Source: a virus | Strand: one strand, 5' to 3' | Virus record (IMG/VR): IMGVR_UViG_3300029319_000537 | Coordinates: 1-23,173 of that record | DNA: 23,173 bases | In this document: piece by piece, positions 13,087 to 19,794 of the stretch | How positions within the stretch are numbered: position 1 is the stretch's first letter | How the letters are laid out: each line of letters opens with the position of its first letter | Position numbers and translations under genes: made by a program | The notes under the pieces: model-generated | Database searches by the model: none | Seen by the model: only the letters and a program-made list of their open reading frames with translations | Told to the model about the DNA's origin: nothing

Positions 13087-14991
13087 ATGGCTCTTGTTGT
13101 AGCTGATCGGGTCAAAGAGACCACTACAACCACAGGCACAGGTGCAATCACCCTCGCCGGGGCAGAAACAAACTTTGTTACGTTTTCCTCTGTCCTATCA
13201 AATGCGGATACGACGTATTACGCGATTGTGGACAATACAAACTCTGCGTTTGAGGTGGGGTTGGGGACATATGCCAGCTCTGGCAACACGATCACCCGGA
13301 CAACCATCATATCCAGCTCTAACAGCGACAATGTTGTTAATCTTCAGGCTGGGTCCAAAGATGTCTTTATCACCCTTCCCTCTAACAAGTTCCCGCTACT
13401 TGATGCATCTGGCAATGTAGACATTAACGGCGGCACTATTGATGGCACCACGATTGGCGGATCTTCTGCCGCCGCCGGCACGTTTACTACGTTTACCTCA
13501 AACGGCATCGACGATAATGCTTCCAGCACTTCTGTCACGGTGTCGTCTGGGGGTAAGGTAACCATTGACCCAGCAGGGTCTACGCAAGGCACTCACGAAT
13601 TAAGCGTGAGGGAGGCGGATAGTCCAAGGATTAGCATCGACGATATTAACGGCTCAGACACCGATGTTAATGCTTCACTGTTGCTTAGGGCAGGCGTGAC
13701 GAACAAGGGCGTGGTTGGTTACTCAGGATCGGATGACCTTCGCCTCGAAAACAAAACCGCCGCAGGCTCGACGATCCTTGCCACAAACGATATTGACAGG
13801 CTGACCGTTGATAGCTCTGGTAATGTGGGGATTGGCAACACAGCACCTTATGATGTTCGTGTGCACATCACTGGTGATCAAAACGATGAAGATCCTACTC
13901 TTGGCTCCCCAACTGGTGCACTAGTTGTATCAAATACAGATACGGCCTACGGCCTTCAAATGGGTGTGTCTTCCGATGGCAACGGATGGATACAGCAAGG
14001 CCGTGTAGACGGAACCGCAACTGCGTATAACTTAAACTTACAGCCAGTAGGCGGTAACGTAGGTATTGGCGTACAGGCACCAACCTCAAAACTTGAGGTC
14101 GGGATGACGAACGGCGATGTTATAACGCTAAAAGACACCAACTTGACCGCAAGCTCAAGCAATATCGGTAACGTCCGTGTTGCGTGGGATGACAGCGCAG
14201 GCACAAGAGTCGCTTATGTTGGAACGGTGAATAGCGATGAGTTTTGGATAAATAATCAGTATTCAGAAGTAGTTTTGACATATGCAGGCTCGCGTATGTT
14301 TGAGACTAGAGATTACGGCGCAAAGCTGTACGGCAAGCTGAACATTAACGATAGCGAATACGACAACCACCTAGAGTTAAATCGCTCAAGCGAGCAGTGG
14401 CGATTCAGCCCATCAACCGATGGATCGCTAGACATACGACGTATTAGCGGCACATCGACGGCCTATTTAGATGTACAAAGCCTAATGCGCGTTGCACCGA
14501 CCGACGGCTCTGTAACAATAGGCCCGCAGAACACTAGCTTTTGTCATTTCAGCACGGACAGAGCAAAGCACTATTTCAACAAGCCTGTCTACATGGATGG
14601 CGGTGCTGTCGATTACGACACGGACGATCACTTCTTACTGCCTAACGCTGATAACAGCGAATCACCAAATTTAAGCACTGCAAGAAGCGGCGGCGCGATT
14701 AACTACATCTATAACCGTGGCAGTGATGTCACGCTTACACGCGGAGACTTCGCTCATCACATCATTCAGCAGTGGAGCGGCACCGCCACATTTACGATTA
14801 CGTCATCGACGTTTTTGCGAGGCGACATTATTGAGTTTATTAACGTCAGGGGAACGGTAACAATAACTGTTGTCGGTACAAGGATTTATTTGCCAACGGG
14901 ATCGTATGACACAACGCTGACGCTTTCACAGAAAGGCAAATTCAGATTGCTTAAATACAGCACAAGTGCTGGCTATTGGATGGTGGGTTAA
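13087..14991 (+). CDS. Tail fibre protein
   Basis: 634 aa. The N-terminal ~105 residues (MALVVADRVKETTTTTGTGA through DVFITLP) are a widespread phage fibre-attachment module. A DINGGTIDGTTIGGSSAAAG unit follows (112-133), shared with the fibre-like protein at 18231. Two NVGIG-type shaft repeats follow, ending in APYDVRVHI and APTSKLEV. Fibres with these repeats commonly end in a peptidase S74 intramolecular chaperone; I see no S74-like end here. The last ~200 residues are unrelated beta-rich sequence ending GYWMVG, probably the receptor-binding part, encoded in more AT-rich DNA than the shaft. This suggests that tip and shaft have different histories. Confidence 0.85.
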   Translation: MALVVADRVKETTTTTGTGAITLAGAETNFVTFSSVLSNADTTYYAIVDNTNSAFEVGLGTYASSGNTITRTTIISSSNSDNVVNLQAGSKDVFITLPSNKFPLLDASGNVDINGGTIDGTTIGGSSAAAGTFTTFTSNGIDDNASSTSVTVSSGGKVTIDPAGSTQGTHELSVREADSPRISIDDINGSDTDVNASLLLRAGVTNKGVVGYSGSDDLRLENKTAAGSTILATNDIDRLTVDSSGNVGIGNTAPYDVRVHITGDQNDEDPTLGSPTGALVVSNTDTAYGLQMGVSSDGNGWIQQGRVDGTATAYNLNLQPVGGNVGIGVQAPTSKLEVGMTNGDVITLKDTNLTASSSNIGNVRVAWDDSAGTRVAYVGTVNSDEFWINNQYSEVVLTYAGSRMFETRDYGAKLYGKLNINDSEYDNHLELNRSSEQWRFSPSTDGSLDIRRISGTSTAYLDVQSLMRVAPTDGSVTIGPQNTSFCHFSTDRAKHYFNKPVYMDGGAVDYDTDDHFLLPNADNSESPNLSTARSGGAINYIYNRGSDVTLTRGDFAHHIIQQWSGTATFTITSSTFLRGDIIEFINVRGTVTITVVGTRIYLPTGSYDTTLTLSQKGKFRLLKYSTSAGYWMVG

Positions 14992-14993
14992 TT

Positions 14994-15473
14994 ATGACAA
15001 CTGATATGGCAACGTTTTTCGGCACTGGGATTGCCGCCACTACAGGTACACAAAACCAAACAAGTGAAACAGGCCATAGTGCTTTTGGTGAGCCTAGTGA
15101 TACTAGACATAATGTATTTCGGGCAGAACCGATACTACCGCAAAACACTACCACAAACGTTTTAAGTTTAACTGCGTCAGGTTACTTGTGTTGTTTCTAC
15201 ATGAAAAATGATTGTGGCTCAACCATTAGTGACCTAGAGGGTAATGTTGTTATAGACGGGACAGAAGTTATTGACATTAACTTTAACAACGTGGCAAACA
15301 ATGATGGTGGACTTATTTGGCCTCCGTACATTTTTGAAACTGCTGACACTGACCGTTATCTGCCAATGGGTGGATTTCCGTTAAGATTTAAAACGTCTTT
15401 AGTTCTCCGAATGCGGAGCGATCGGTCTGGAAATAGCCAGTGCAGGGCGTACTACGCTTACATTTTAGATTGA
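14994..15473 (+). CDS. Unknown protein, probable fibre tip or fibre accessory
   Basis: 159 aa from ATG 14994, 2 nt after the fibre stop; an in-frame start at 14976 would overlap the fibre gene. No known domain. It is Thr/Asn/Gly-rich, beta-strand-like, with a CCFYMKNDCGS segment and four cysteines overall. The DNA is AT-rich compared with the head genes. Position directly after the fibre suggests a receptor-binding tip or a chaperone for the fibre. I do not recognise the family. Confidence 0.65.
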   Translation: MTTDMATFFGTGIAATTGTQNQTSETGHSAFGEPSDTRHNVFRAEPILPQNTTTNVLSLTASGYLCCFYMKNDCGSTISDLEGNVVIDGTEVIDINFNNVANNDGGLIWPPYIFETADTDRYLPMGGFPLRFKTSLVLRMRSDRSGNSQCRAYYAYILD

Positions 15474-15485
15474 GGCCGTAAAAGA

Positions 15486-15821
15486 ATGAGTGAAGAGCTT
15501 AATAGACAGGTAGAAATAACGCACAAAGGTGAGGTTATTGGATATTACCTTGAGCCGGTAAACCCACCGCCAGCAAAAACACATGAAACTACAATGCGAT
15601 TAAGTGACTTTCGCGCACTGTTTACTCGCGCAGAAATGACAGCAATTTATACAGCAGCTAACACTGACGTTGAGGTAAAAATGTTTCTTGACGATATTTC
15701 TGCCATGAAAACAGTTAGCGTAGTAAATCAAGTAATCATTGACGATATTAACTACCTCAAAGATCAGTCAATAATCACTGCGGAAAGAGCGGCAGAAATC
15801 CTTCTGGGCAAGCCCATATAA
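15486..15821 (+). CDS. Unknown small protein after the fibre genes
   Basis: 111 aa, with GAGG about 10 nt before ATG 15486. A short beta-like N-terminus (ITHKGEVIGYYLEPVNPP) is followed by a predicted helical domain (LSDFRALFTRAEMTAIYTAA, DDINYLKDQSIITAERAAEI). It lies at the AT-rich low point of the window. By position it could be a fibre assembly chaperone, but no homology to known fibre chaperones is evident to me. No signal peptide or TM segment. Confidence 0.65.
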   Translation: MSEELNRQVEITHKGEVIGYYLEPVNPPPAKTHETTMRLSDFRALFTRAEMTAIYTAANTDVEVKMFLDDISAMKTVSVVNQVIIDDINYLKDQSIITAERAAEILLGKPI

Positions 15822-15837
15822 AAAGAAGCGATGAATA

Positions 15838-16308
15838 ATGGACCCACTCTCAATGATCGCTATGGCGTCTACCACCTTCAAGGGTATACAGACGCTCGTA
15901 AATCAAGGCGCAGAGATTGAGCGCGTAGCCCAAAAGCTAGGCTCTTGGTATAGCTATGCGGCAGACATAAAGCAGGCTGAGAAGGAGGCTGAGAGCCCCG
16001 GACTATTTAAGAAGCTGTTTGACGGGAATACCGTAGAACAGCAGGCCCTTAACAGTGTTATAGCCAAAAAAAAGCTGGAGGAGCAGGAAAAACAGATTCG
16101 TGAGCTAATAGTGTGGGCTTACGGGGTAGAAACATATCAAGAGATGATCATGTTGCGGCGCAAGATTAAGGCGCAACGTGAAGAGGCAATTTACAAGCAA
16201 CGCAAGAGAAGGCGATTTTTTCTAGACAGCGTTTTTGTTTTTGTTGGCGTGCTTGTTAGTGGTGGTATTATCTACGGAACAGTTGCGTTCATTAGGGGAG
16301 CGGCATGA
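15838..16308 (+). CDS. Tail-anchored membrane protein with coiled coil
   Basis: 156 aa. The N-terminal ~120 residues are helical and charged, with a coiled coil at ~75-92 (KKKLEEQEKQIREL) and later RRKIKAQREEAIYKQ. A basic patch KQRKRRR (120-126) precedes one TM helix at ~130-151, so the bulk should face the cytoplasm by the positive-inside rule. I recall similar MDPLS-starting proteins in marine phages; function unknown. It overlaps the lipoprotein gene by ATGA, so the two may work at the envelope together, for example in exclusion or lysis. A run of eight A residues (16066-16073) at codons 77-79 contains the A AAA AAG slippery heptamer. Confidence 0.75.
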   Translation: MDPLSMIAMASTTFKGIQTLVNQGAEIERVAQKLGSWYSYAADIKQAEKEAESPGLFKKLFDGNTVEQQALNSVIAKKKLEEQEKQIRELIVWAYGVETYQEMIMLRRKIKAQREEAIYKQRKRRRFFLDSVFVFVGVLVSGGIIYGTVAFIRGAA

Positions 16309-17138
16309 AGAAGTTATTGATTTTTGTGTTTTTTTTGTTGGCTGGGTGCACATCAACAACGACCCAGTATTATGAGGCGGTTACGGCGGCGGCAAACGCT
16401 AATGCTACCGCCTCTCAGGCTAAGTTTGACGCTTTGGCGGCGATTGCCGCTTCCGGGGACGGACAAGCGGCCAGTGCGGCTGTGATGGCCTTGGCCCTAA
16501 CACAGACACCTACAATAAACCCTGTGCCTCAAAAGTCACAGGCTTTGCAGTGGGCATCTATTTTGGCTACCCCGGTTACATCGCTCGGTATGATGTGGAT
16601 GCAGTCAGATTCTGCGAAGACAATGGCAAAGTATAATGCTGACGTGTCACTAGCAAGAGTTCAGGCGACATCGCAAAGCAACGCGGCGCTGTATGGCACC
16701 TTTGCGGATATGAATCAAGCTACTGCGAATGTGGGCATGGCTGGTTTGGATGCGGCAGGAAATGCAGATTATTCAGCGTTTATTGATGGCATGGTCACGC
16801 TTGGCACGGCTGGAATTACGGGTGCTGTAGACCTAGGCACCGCAGGTTTTGGGGCTAATGTCGATATTGCTACGGCGGGTATGACCGGCCTTGTCGATCT
16901 GGGTAACGCGGGCATTACAGGCGTTGTAGACATGGGTAATGCCGGGATTACAGGAGTGACAACCGTGTCGCTTGATGCGTTTGACACCCTGCTTAATCTA
17001 GACACTGGAAACAACTCGTTGCTTGAGGGCGTCTGGACCAACTACACAACATCAATCCAAGACATTATCGACGGGGTGCCAAGACTATGCCAGCCAATTA
17101 CGGACGCAAATGGCGTAACCACGCTCGTCTGCGAGTAA
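16305..17138 (+). CDS. Phage-encoded lipoprotein with 11-residue repeats
   Basis: 277 aa. MKKLLIFVFFLLAGC is a textbook lipoprotein signal, with lipobox LAGC giving a modified Cys15. Ala-rich helical sequence follows (~22-65, including a MALALTQ segment), then a hydrophobic ALQWASILATPVTSLG stretch. Residues 164-218 form five exact 11-residue repeats of the type VDLGNAGITGV. The C-terminus holds two cysteines (262, 276) that could form a disulphide. Lipoproteins with this Ala-rich N-terminal part are frequent in marine phages, but the role is unsettled: superinfection exclusion, outer spanin-like lysis protein and virion component are all possible. Coupled by ATGA to the TM protein upstream. 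Confidence 0.8.
   Translation: MKKLLIFVFFLLAGCTSTTTQYYEAVTAAANANATASQAKFDALAAIAASGDGQAASAAVMALALTQTPTINPVPQKSQALQWASILATPVTSLGMMWMQSDSAKTMAKYNADVSLARVQATSQSNAALYGTFADMNQATANVGMAGLDAAGNADYSAFIDGMVTLGTAGITGAVDLGTAGFGANVDIATAGMTGLVDLGNAGITGVVDMGNAGITGVTTVSLDAFDTLLNLDTGNNSLLEGVWTNYTTSIQDIIDGVPRLCQPITDANGVTTLVCE
16794..16958 (+). repeat. Five 33-bp coding repeats (11-aa units) in the lipoprotein
   Basis: Codons 164-218 of the lipoprotein break exactly into five units: VTLGTAGITGA, VDLGTAGFGAN, VDIATAGMTGL, VDLGNAGITGV and VDMGNAGITGV. Units are conserved in protein but differ in codons, so this is an old repeat rather than recent slippage. The pattern V-D-hydrophobic-x-x-A-G-hydrophobic-T-G could form a beta-solenoid turn or an 11-residue amphipathic helix. 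Confidence 0.85.
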
Positions 17139-17251
17139 ACAGTGCCAAGTCTCGCTGGCGCAAGTTTAGGCGCTGGCTGGATGGCTTGTGGTTTGACATA
17201 AAGTACTTGCTGAAAGTTCTGAAGAAAAGGTGGTCGCGGCTGTGGAGGTAA
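17087..17251 (+). CDS. Possible 54-aa Trp/Arg-rich peptide
   Basis: An ORF from ATG 17087 to TAA 17249-17251 overlaps the lipoprotein's end by 52 nt and the next gene's start by 22 nt, and fills the gap between them. The product starts MPANYGRKWRNHARLRV and contains RWRKFRRWLDGLWF, DIKYLLKVLKKRW and a final SRLWR. With seven Trp and about eighteen Arg/Lys it would be strongly cationic and amphipathic, like membrane-active or nucleic-acid-binding peptides. A GGGGTG tract about 9 nt upstream could serve as ribosome site. Without homologues it remains tentative; it could be chance coding. Confidence 0.45.
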   Translation: MPANYGRKWRNHARLRVNSAKSRWRKFRRWLDGLWFDIKYLLKVLKKRWSRLWR

Positions 17252-17514
17252 ACGAGCAGAGGCTTGAGCGGATTGAGAGCAAGCTCGATAAGGTCTCGTA
17301 CTCTGTTGCTGACTTTGCTCGGATTGAGGAGCGACTGCTGTCTGCTTTTAAGCGTCTTGAGCGACACGAAAAGCAGATAGATCGTCACGCAGAAGATATT
17401 AAAACCCTTACCAGTAGCGTGTTAACAAATTCACGAACGCTACAGTTTGGTGAGCGTATGTTTTGGATTGTTGTTACAGCGTCGATTTCTCTGGGCGTTT
17501 ATTTGACGGGATAA
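17230..17514 (+). CDS. Coiled-coil protein with C-terminal TM segment (XhlA-like architecture)
   Basis: 94 aa from GTG 17230 (alternative GTG 17242, which would start MEVNEQRLERI). Residues ~8-68 are heptad-rich (VNEQRLERIESKLDKVS, RLERHEKQIDRHAEDIKTL). One TM helix follows (~77-93, MFWIVVTASISLGVYL). This layout resembles XhlA-type and similar phage membrane proteins that assist holins, though I cannot claim sequence homology. It would present its coiled coil in the cytoplasm or periplasm depending on orientation. Adjacent to envelope-directed genes, so a lysis or exclusion role is plausible. Confidence 0.72.
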   Translation: MVAAVEVNEQRLERIESKLDKVSYSVADFARIEERLLSAFKRLERHEKQIDRHAEDIKTLTSSVLTNSRTLQFGERMFWIVVTASISLGVYLTG

Positions 17515-17520
17515 ACTAGC

Positions 17521-18222
17521 ATGATATTTGGCGCATCAGCATTTGCGGAAACACCTTTTGCCGCTTCTGCGGGTCTAGCGCCAATAGTCGTTACTGGTCA
17601 GCAGGCAACAGGGTCTGTTGGCGCCGTAATTGTACACATACCGGTTAGCTTCTCGGTTACAGGTGTATCTGGTACGGGTCAGGTTGGCACTGTAGCGATT
17701 GATGCTGACGGTGAGGTAAACGTACAGGGTGTTGCCGGGACTGGAACGGTCGGTGATGCCACTGTAAGCACAGACGCAAATGTCCCCGTAACGGGGCTTT
17801 CGGCAACCGCATCTGTTGGGTCTGCCGTTGCAACTGGCGGCGCCACAACAAGCGTAGACGGCCTAGAAGCGACTGGTGCCGTAGGCGATGTAACCGTAAC
17901 CGGCATAGCCAATGTCTCTGTCACTGGCGTGTCAGGAACAGCGGCTGTTGGTTCTGCCATAGCCACGGGCGGTGCAAAAGCCAACGCTGTTGGACTTGGC
18001 GTTACCGGTAAGGTCGGCGTTGCCGACACATTTACTCAAACAAATGTAACCGTCACTGGCGTTTCGGCGACCGGTGTCGTTGGCTCAGCACAAGTAATCA
18101 TCTGGAACGAGATTGACCCATCTCAGGTGCCAAACTGGGTAGAGGTCACAACGTCTCAGACACCGGGATGGACTGAAGTTGTACCGTCTCAAGACCCAGA
18201 CTGGACAGACGTAGCGGCGTAG
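17521..18222 (+). CDS. Repeat-rich fibre-like virion protein (22-aa x 8)
   Basis: 233 aa. The N-terminal IFGASAFAETPFAASAG is a short module frequent in marine phages. Residues 24-199 are eight exact 22-residue units on the theme VTGVSATGxVGxAxVxxxANVx, without insertions or gaps. Residues 197-229 are three 11-residue units of the form EVxPSQxPxWT, each with one Trp, ending DVAA. Such regular Thr/Gly/Val repeats suggest a beta-solenoid or beta-prism shaft; the Trp-rich tail may be an attachment or binding point. It lies between membrane-protein genes and another fibre-like gene. No signal peptide, so virion location is more likely than export. Confidence 0.75.
   Translation: MIFGASAFAETPFAASAGLAPIVVTGQQATGSVGAVIVHIPVSFSVTGVSGTGQVGTVAIDADGEVNVQGVAGTGTVGDATVSTDANVPVTGLSATASVGSAVATGGATTSVDGLEATGAVGDVTVTGIANVSVTGVSGTAAVGSAIATGGAKANAVGLGVTGKVGVADTFTQTNVTVTGVSATGVVGSAQVIIWNEIDPSQVPNWVEVTTSQTPGWTEVVPSQDPDWTDVAA
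17590..18117 (+). repeat. Eight 66-bp coding repeats (22-aa units)
   Basis: Codons 24-199 divide into eight units of exactly 22 residues, starting at residues 24, 46, 68, 90, 112, 134, 156 and 178. Most begin VTG or V-x-G, carry TG-x-VG at positions 7-11, and end in N-V-x or similar. Units vary in sequence and codons, so the fixed period is kept by structure, not by recent duplication. Confidence 0.88.
18109..18207 (+). repeat. Three 33-bp coding repeats (11-aa Trp units)
   Basis: Residues 197-229 of the same protein read EIDPSQVPNWV, EVTTSQTPGWT and EVVPSQDPDWT, an exact period of 11 with invariant Ser-Gln, Pro and Trp. They overlap the end of the last 22-residue unit. Confidence 0.85.
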
Positions 18223-18230
18223 AGGCTCAA

Positions 18231-19205
18231 ATGACAAGCACATATACGACAAACCTAGGTATTGAAAAGATCACAACAGGTGATCAGGCAGGTACTTGGG
18301 GAAACACCACTAACACGAACTTTGACATTATTGATCAGGCTATAAACGGGATAGGGTCATCCACCCTTACCTCATCCCACACCAGCTCAGGCGGGGCCTT
18401 AGCCATTGCAATCACTGATGGCGCAGTGTCGGCAGGGCGTAACGCATTTATAGAGTTTTCTGACGGAGGGGATATTGGCGGGACAGGGTATGTCCAGCTT
18501 ACACCCAACAACGCCGAAAAGATCCTGTATGTCAGGAACAGCCTGTCGGCATCGCGCTCTGTAATTATCTTTCAGGGAACGTATAACGCATCAAATGACT
18601 TTGAACTTGCGAATGGCAAGGACGCCGTCATCAAGTTCAGCGGCGGCGGCTCTGGAGCCACAGTCACGCAAGTATTTGCTGATCTCACCGCGACCAACAT
18701 AACAGCCCCCCTCACGGGGAATGTGACGGGAAATGTGACCGGGAATGTTACAGGTGCAGTGACCGGGAATGTTACTGGTGACTTGACAGGAGCAGTGACG
18801 GGTAACGTAACCGGCAACTTGACCGGCAACGTCACCTCTACCGGCACGTCAACATTTGCGACGGTAGACATCAATGGCGGCGCAGTTGACGGAACCACTA
18901 TTGGCGCCAGCAGTGCCGCCGCAGGCACCTTCACCAATGTCACCGCAACAGGAACCGTGACGATTGCCACCGCTGACATCAATGGTGGGGCCATAGACGG
19001 AACAAATATAGGCGCAAGCACGGCAGGTACAGGTAAATTTTCTGCCCTGACCACGAGTGGTGACCACATTCTTGTCGAAACATCGCAGACGCCAGCCTCT
19101 GTTTCCGCCTCAGGAACTCAGGGTGAGATTGCGTGGGACGCAAACTACATATATGTCTGTGTCGCTAACAACACTTGGCGCCGTGCGGCAATATCTAGCT
19201 GGTAA
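18231..19205 (+). CDS. Tail fibre-like protein with GNVT repeats
   Basis: 324 aa, with AGAGG before ATG 18231. The N-terminus TYTTNLGIEKITTGDQAGTW...NTNFDIIDQAING is a common marine phage fibre module. Residues 163-202 are ten tetrapeptides of GNVT type. Residues 213-234 and 249-270 are two copies of a DINGGxxDGTxIGAS unit (36-residue period), also found in the fibre at 13087. The C-terminus SGTQGEIAWDANYIYVCVANNTWRRAAISSW is a frequent fibre ending, sometimes serving as a tip. It probably forms trimeric fibres or whiskers. It precedes the lysis cassette. Confidence 0.82.
   Translation: MTSTYTTNLGIEKITTGDQAGTWGNTTNTNFDIIDQAINGIGSSTLTSSHTSSGGALAIAITDGAVSAGRNAFIEFSDGGDIGGTGYVQLTPNNAEKILYVRNSLSASRSVIIFQGTYNASNDFELANGKDAVIKFSGGGSGATVTQVFADLTATNITAPLTGNVTGNVTGNVTGAVTGNVTGDLTGAVTGNVTGNLTGNVTSTGTSTFATVDINGGAVDGTTIGASSAAAGTFTNVTATGTVTIATADINGGAIDGTNIGASTAGTGKFSALTTSGDHILVETSQTPASVSASGTQGEIAWDANYIYVCVANNTWRRAAISSW
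18717..18836 (+). repeat. Ten 12-bp coding repeats (GNVT tetrapeptides)
   Basis: Codons 163-202 encode GNVT (x6), GAVT (x2), GDLT and GNLT in a row. The DNA units vary at third positions but keep a GGNAAYGTNAC theme, so slippage or recombination could change the length. Such G-N-V-T tracts are typical flexible or spiral shafts in phage fibres. Confidence 0.85.
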
Positions 19206-19222
19206 GACTAGGAGAAAGACCT

Positions 19223-19597
19223 ATGCTACAAGCCCTTATCGGCCCAATCGCTAATCTGGCATCTGGATATCTTAGCAACAAGCACGAGCAGGCTCAGGCC
19301 AAACATCAAGCCAAGCTACAGGTGATACAAAATGACGCGGATTGGGAATCAAAAATGGCTGATGCGTCAGCTAATAGCTGGAAAGACGAGTGGTTTGCAA
19401 TTTTGCTGTCTGCTCCTATCGTCGCTGTTTTGTATGGCGTTGGCTTCAATGATCCTGCTGTCATGGGGCGGGTGCATGATGCTTTTGAGGCTCTCGGCAA
19501 TCTTCCAGAATGGTACCAGTACCTCCTTTTTATCGCCGTCACAAGTTCATTCGGCATAAGGGGTGCGGATAAACTGATGAAGTTAAGAAAGCGATGA
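19223..19597 (+). CDS. Holin (GTA-type 3-TM holin family)
   Basis: 124 aa, preceded by AGGAG. It starts MLQALIGPIANLASGYL, an amphipathic hydrophobic N-terminal segment, then a charged helical part. Hydrophobic segments lie at ~57-74 (WFAILLSAPIVAVLYGVGF) and ~97-112 (EWYQYLLFIAVTSSFGIRG). The segments WKDEWFAILLS, LGNLPEWYQYLL and SSFGIRGADKLMK match the holin family first named from gene transfer agents (PF11351 as I recall). Holins permeabilise the inner membrane at lysis. The endopeptidase gene two positions downstream supports this. ATGA overlap with the next gene. Confidence 0.85.
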   Translation: MLQALIGPIANLASGYLSNKHEQAQAKHQAKLQVIQNDADWESKMADASANSWKDEWFAILLSAPIVAVLYGVGFNDPAVMGRVHDAFEALGNLPEWYQYLLFIAVTSSFGIRGADKLMKLRKR

Positions 19598-19794
19598 CTC
19601 CAGAGACGTTCGATAAATGGCGGGTTGTCCCGCGAGTCCTAGTATTGATGATGGCGTGGGCCACATGGGATGTAATTCATTGGTTTACAACCCTGTCAGA
19701 GCCCACGTTTGAGCAGGCCGGCTTGGTCTCTGTGTGTACGGGCGCCATGACGGCTGTCTTTGGGCTGTTTTTGGGGCAGGGCAAGAAGGAGTGA
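19594..19794 (+). CDS. Small two-TM protein, probable second holin or antiholin
   Basis: 66 aa, ATG 19594 overlapping the holin stop. Two hydrophobic segments lie at ~11-31 (VVPRVLVLMMAWATWDVIHWF) and ~42-61 (AGLVSVCTGAMTAVFGLFLG). A short loop (TTLSEPTFEQ) separates them and a basic KKE tail follows. The size and topology suit a holin or antiholin; the WKVVPR...WDxVHWF pattern is familiar from marine phage lysis modules. It is wedged between holin and endopeptidase genes, both overlapping, so co-expression is expected. Confidence 0.8.
   Translation: MTPETFDKWRVVPRVLVLMMAWATWDVIHWFTTLSEPTFEQAGLVSVCTGAMTAVFGLFLGQGKKE

Noticed and set aside
17679-18029. 116-aa antisense ORF opposite the 22-residue repeats
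   Set aside because: It is a mirror of the repeat array with the same 66-bp period, and the sense frame explains it fully.
18717-18836. Possible CRISPR-like short repeats
   Set aside because: Units are 12 bp, in phase with codons and without spacers; they encode GNVT in a fibre.
18572-19069. 165-aa antisense ORF opposite the GNVT repeats
   Set aside because: Stop-free only because the sense strand is repetitive GGN-ACN-type coding. Val/Pro-rich mirrored repeats show no independent pattern.
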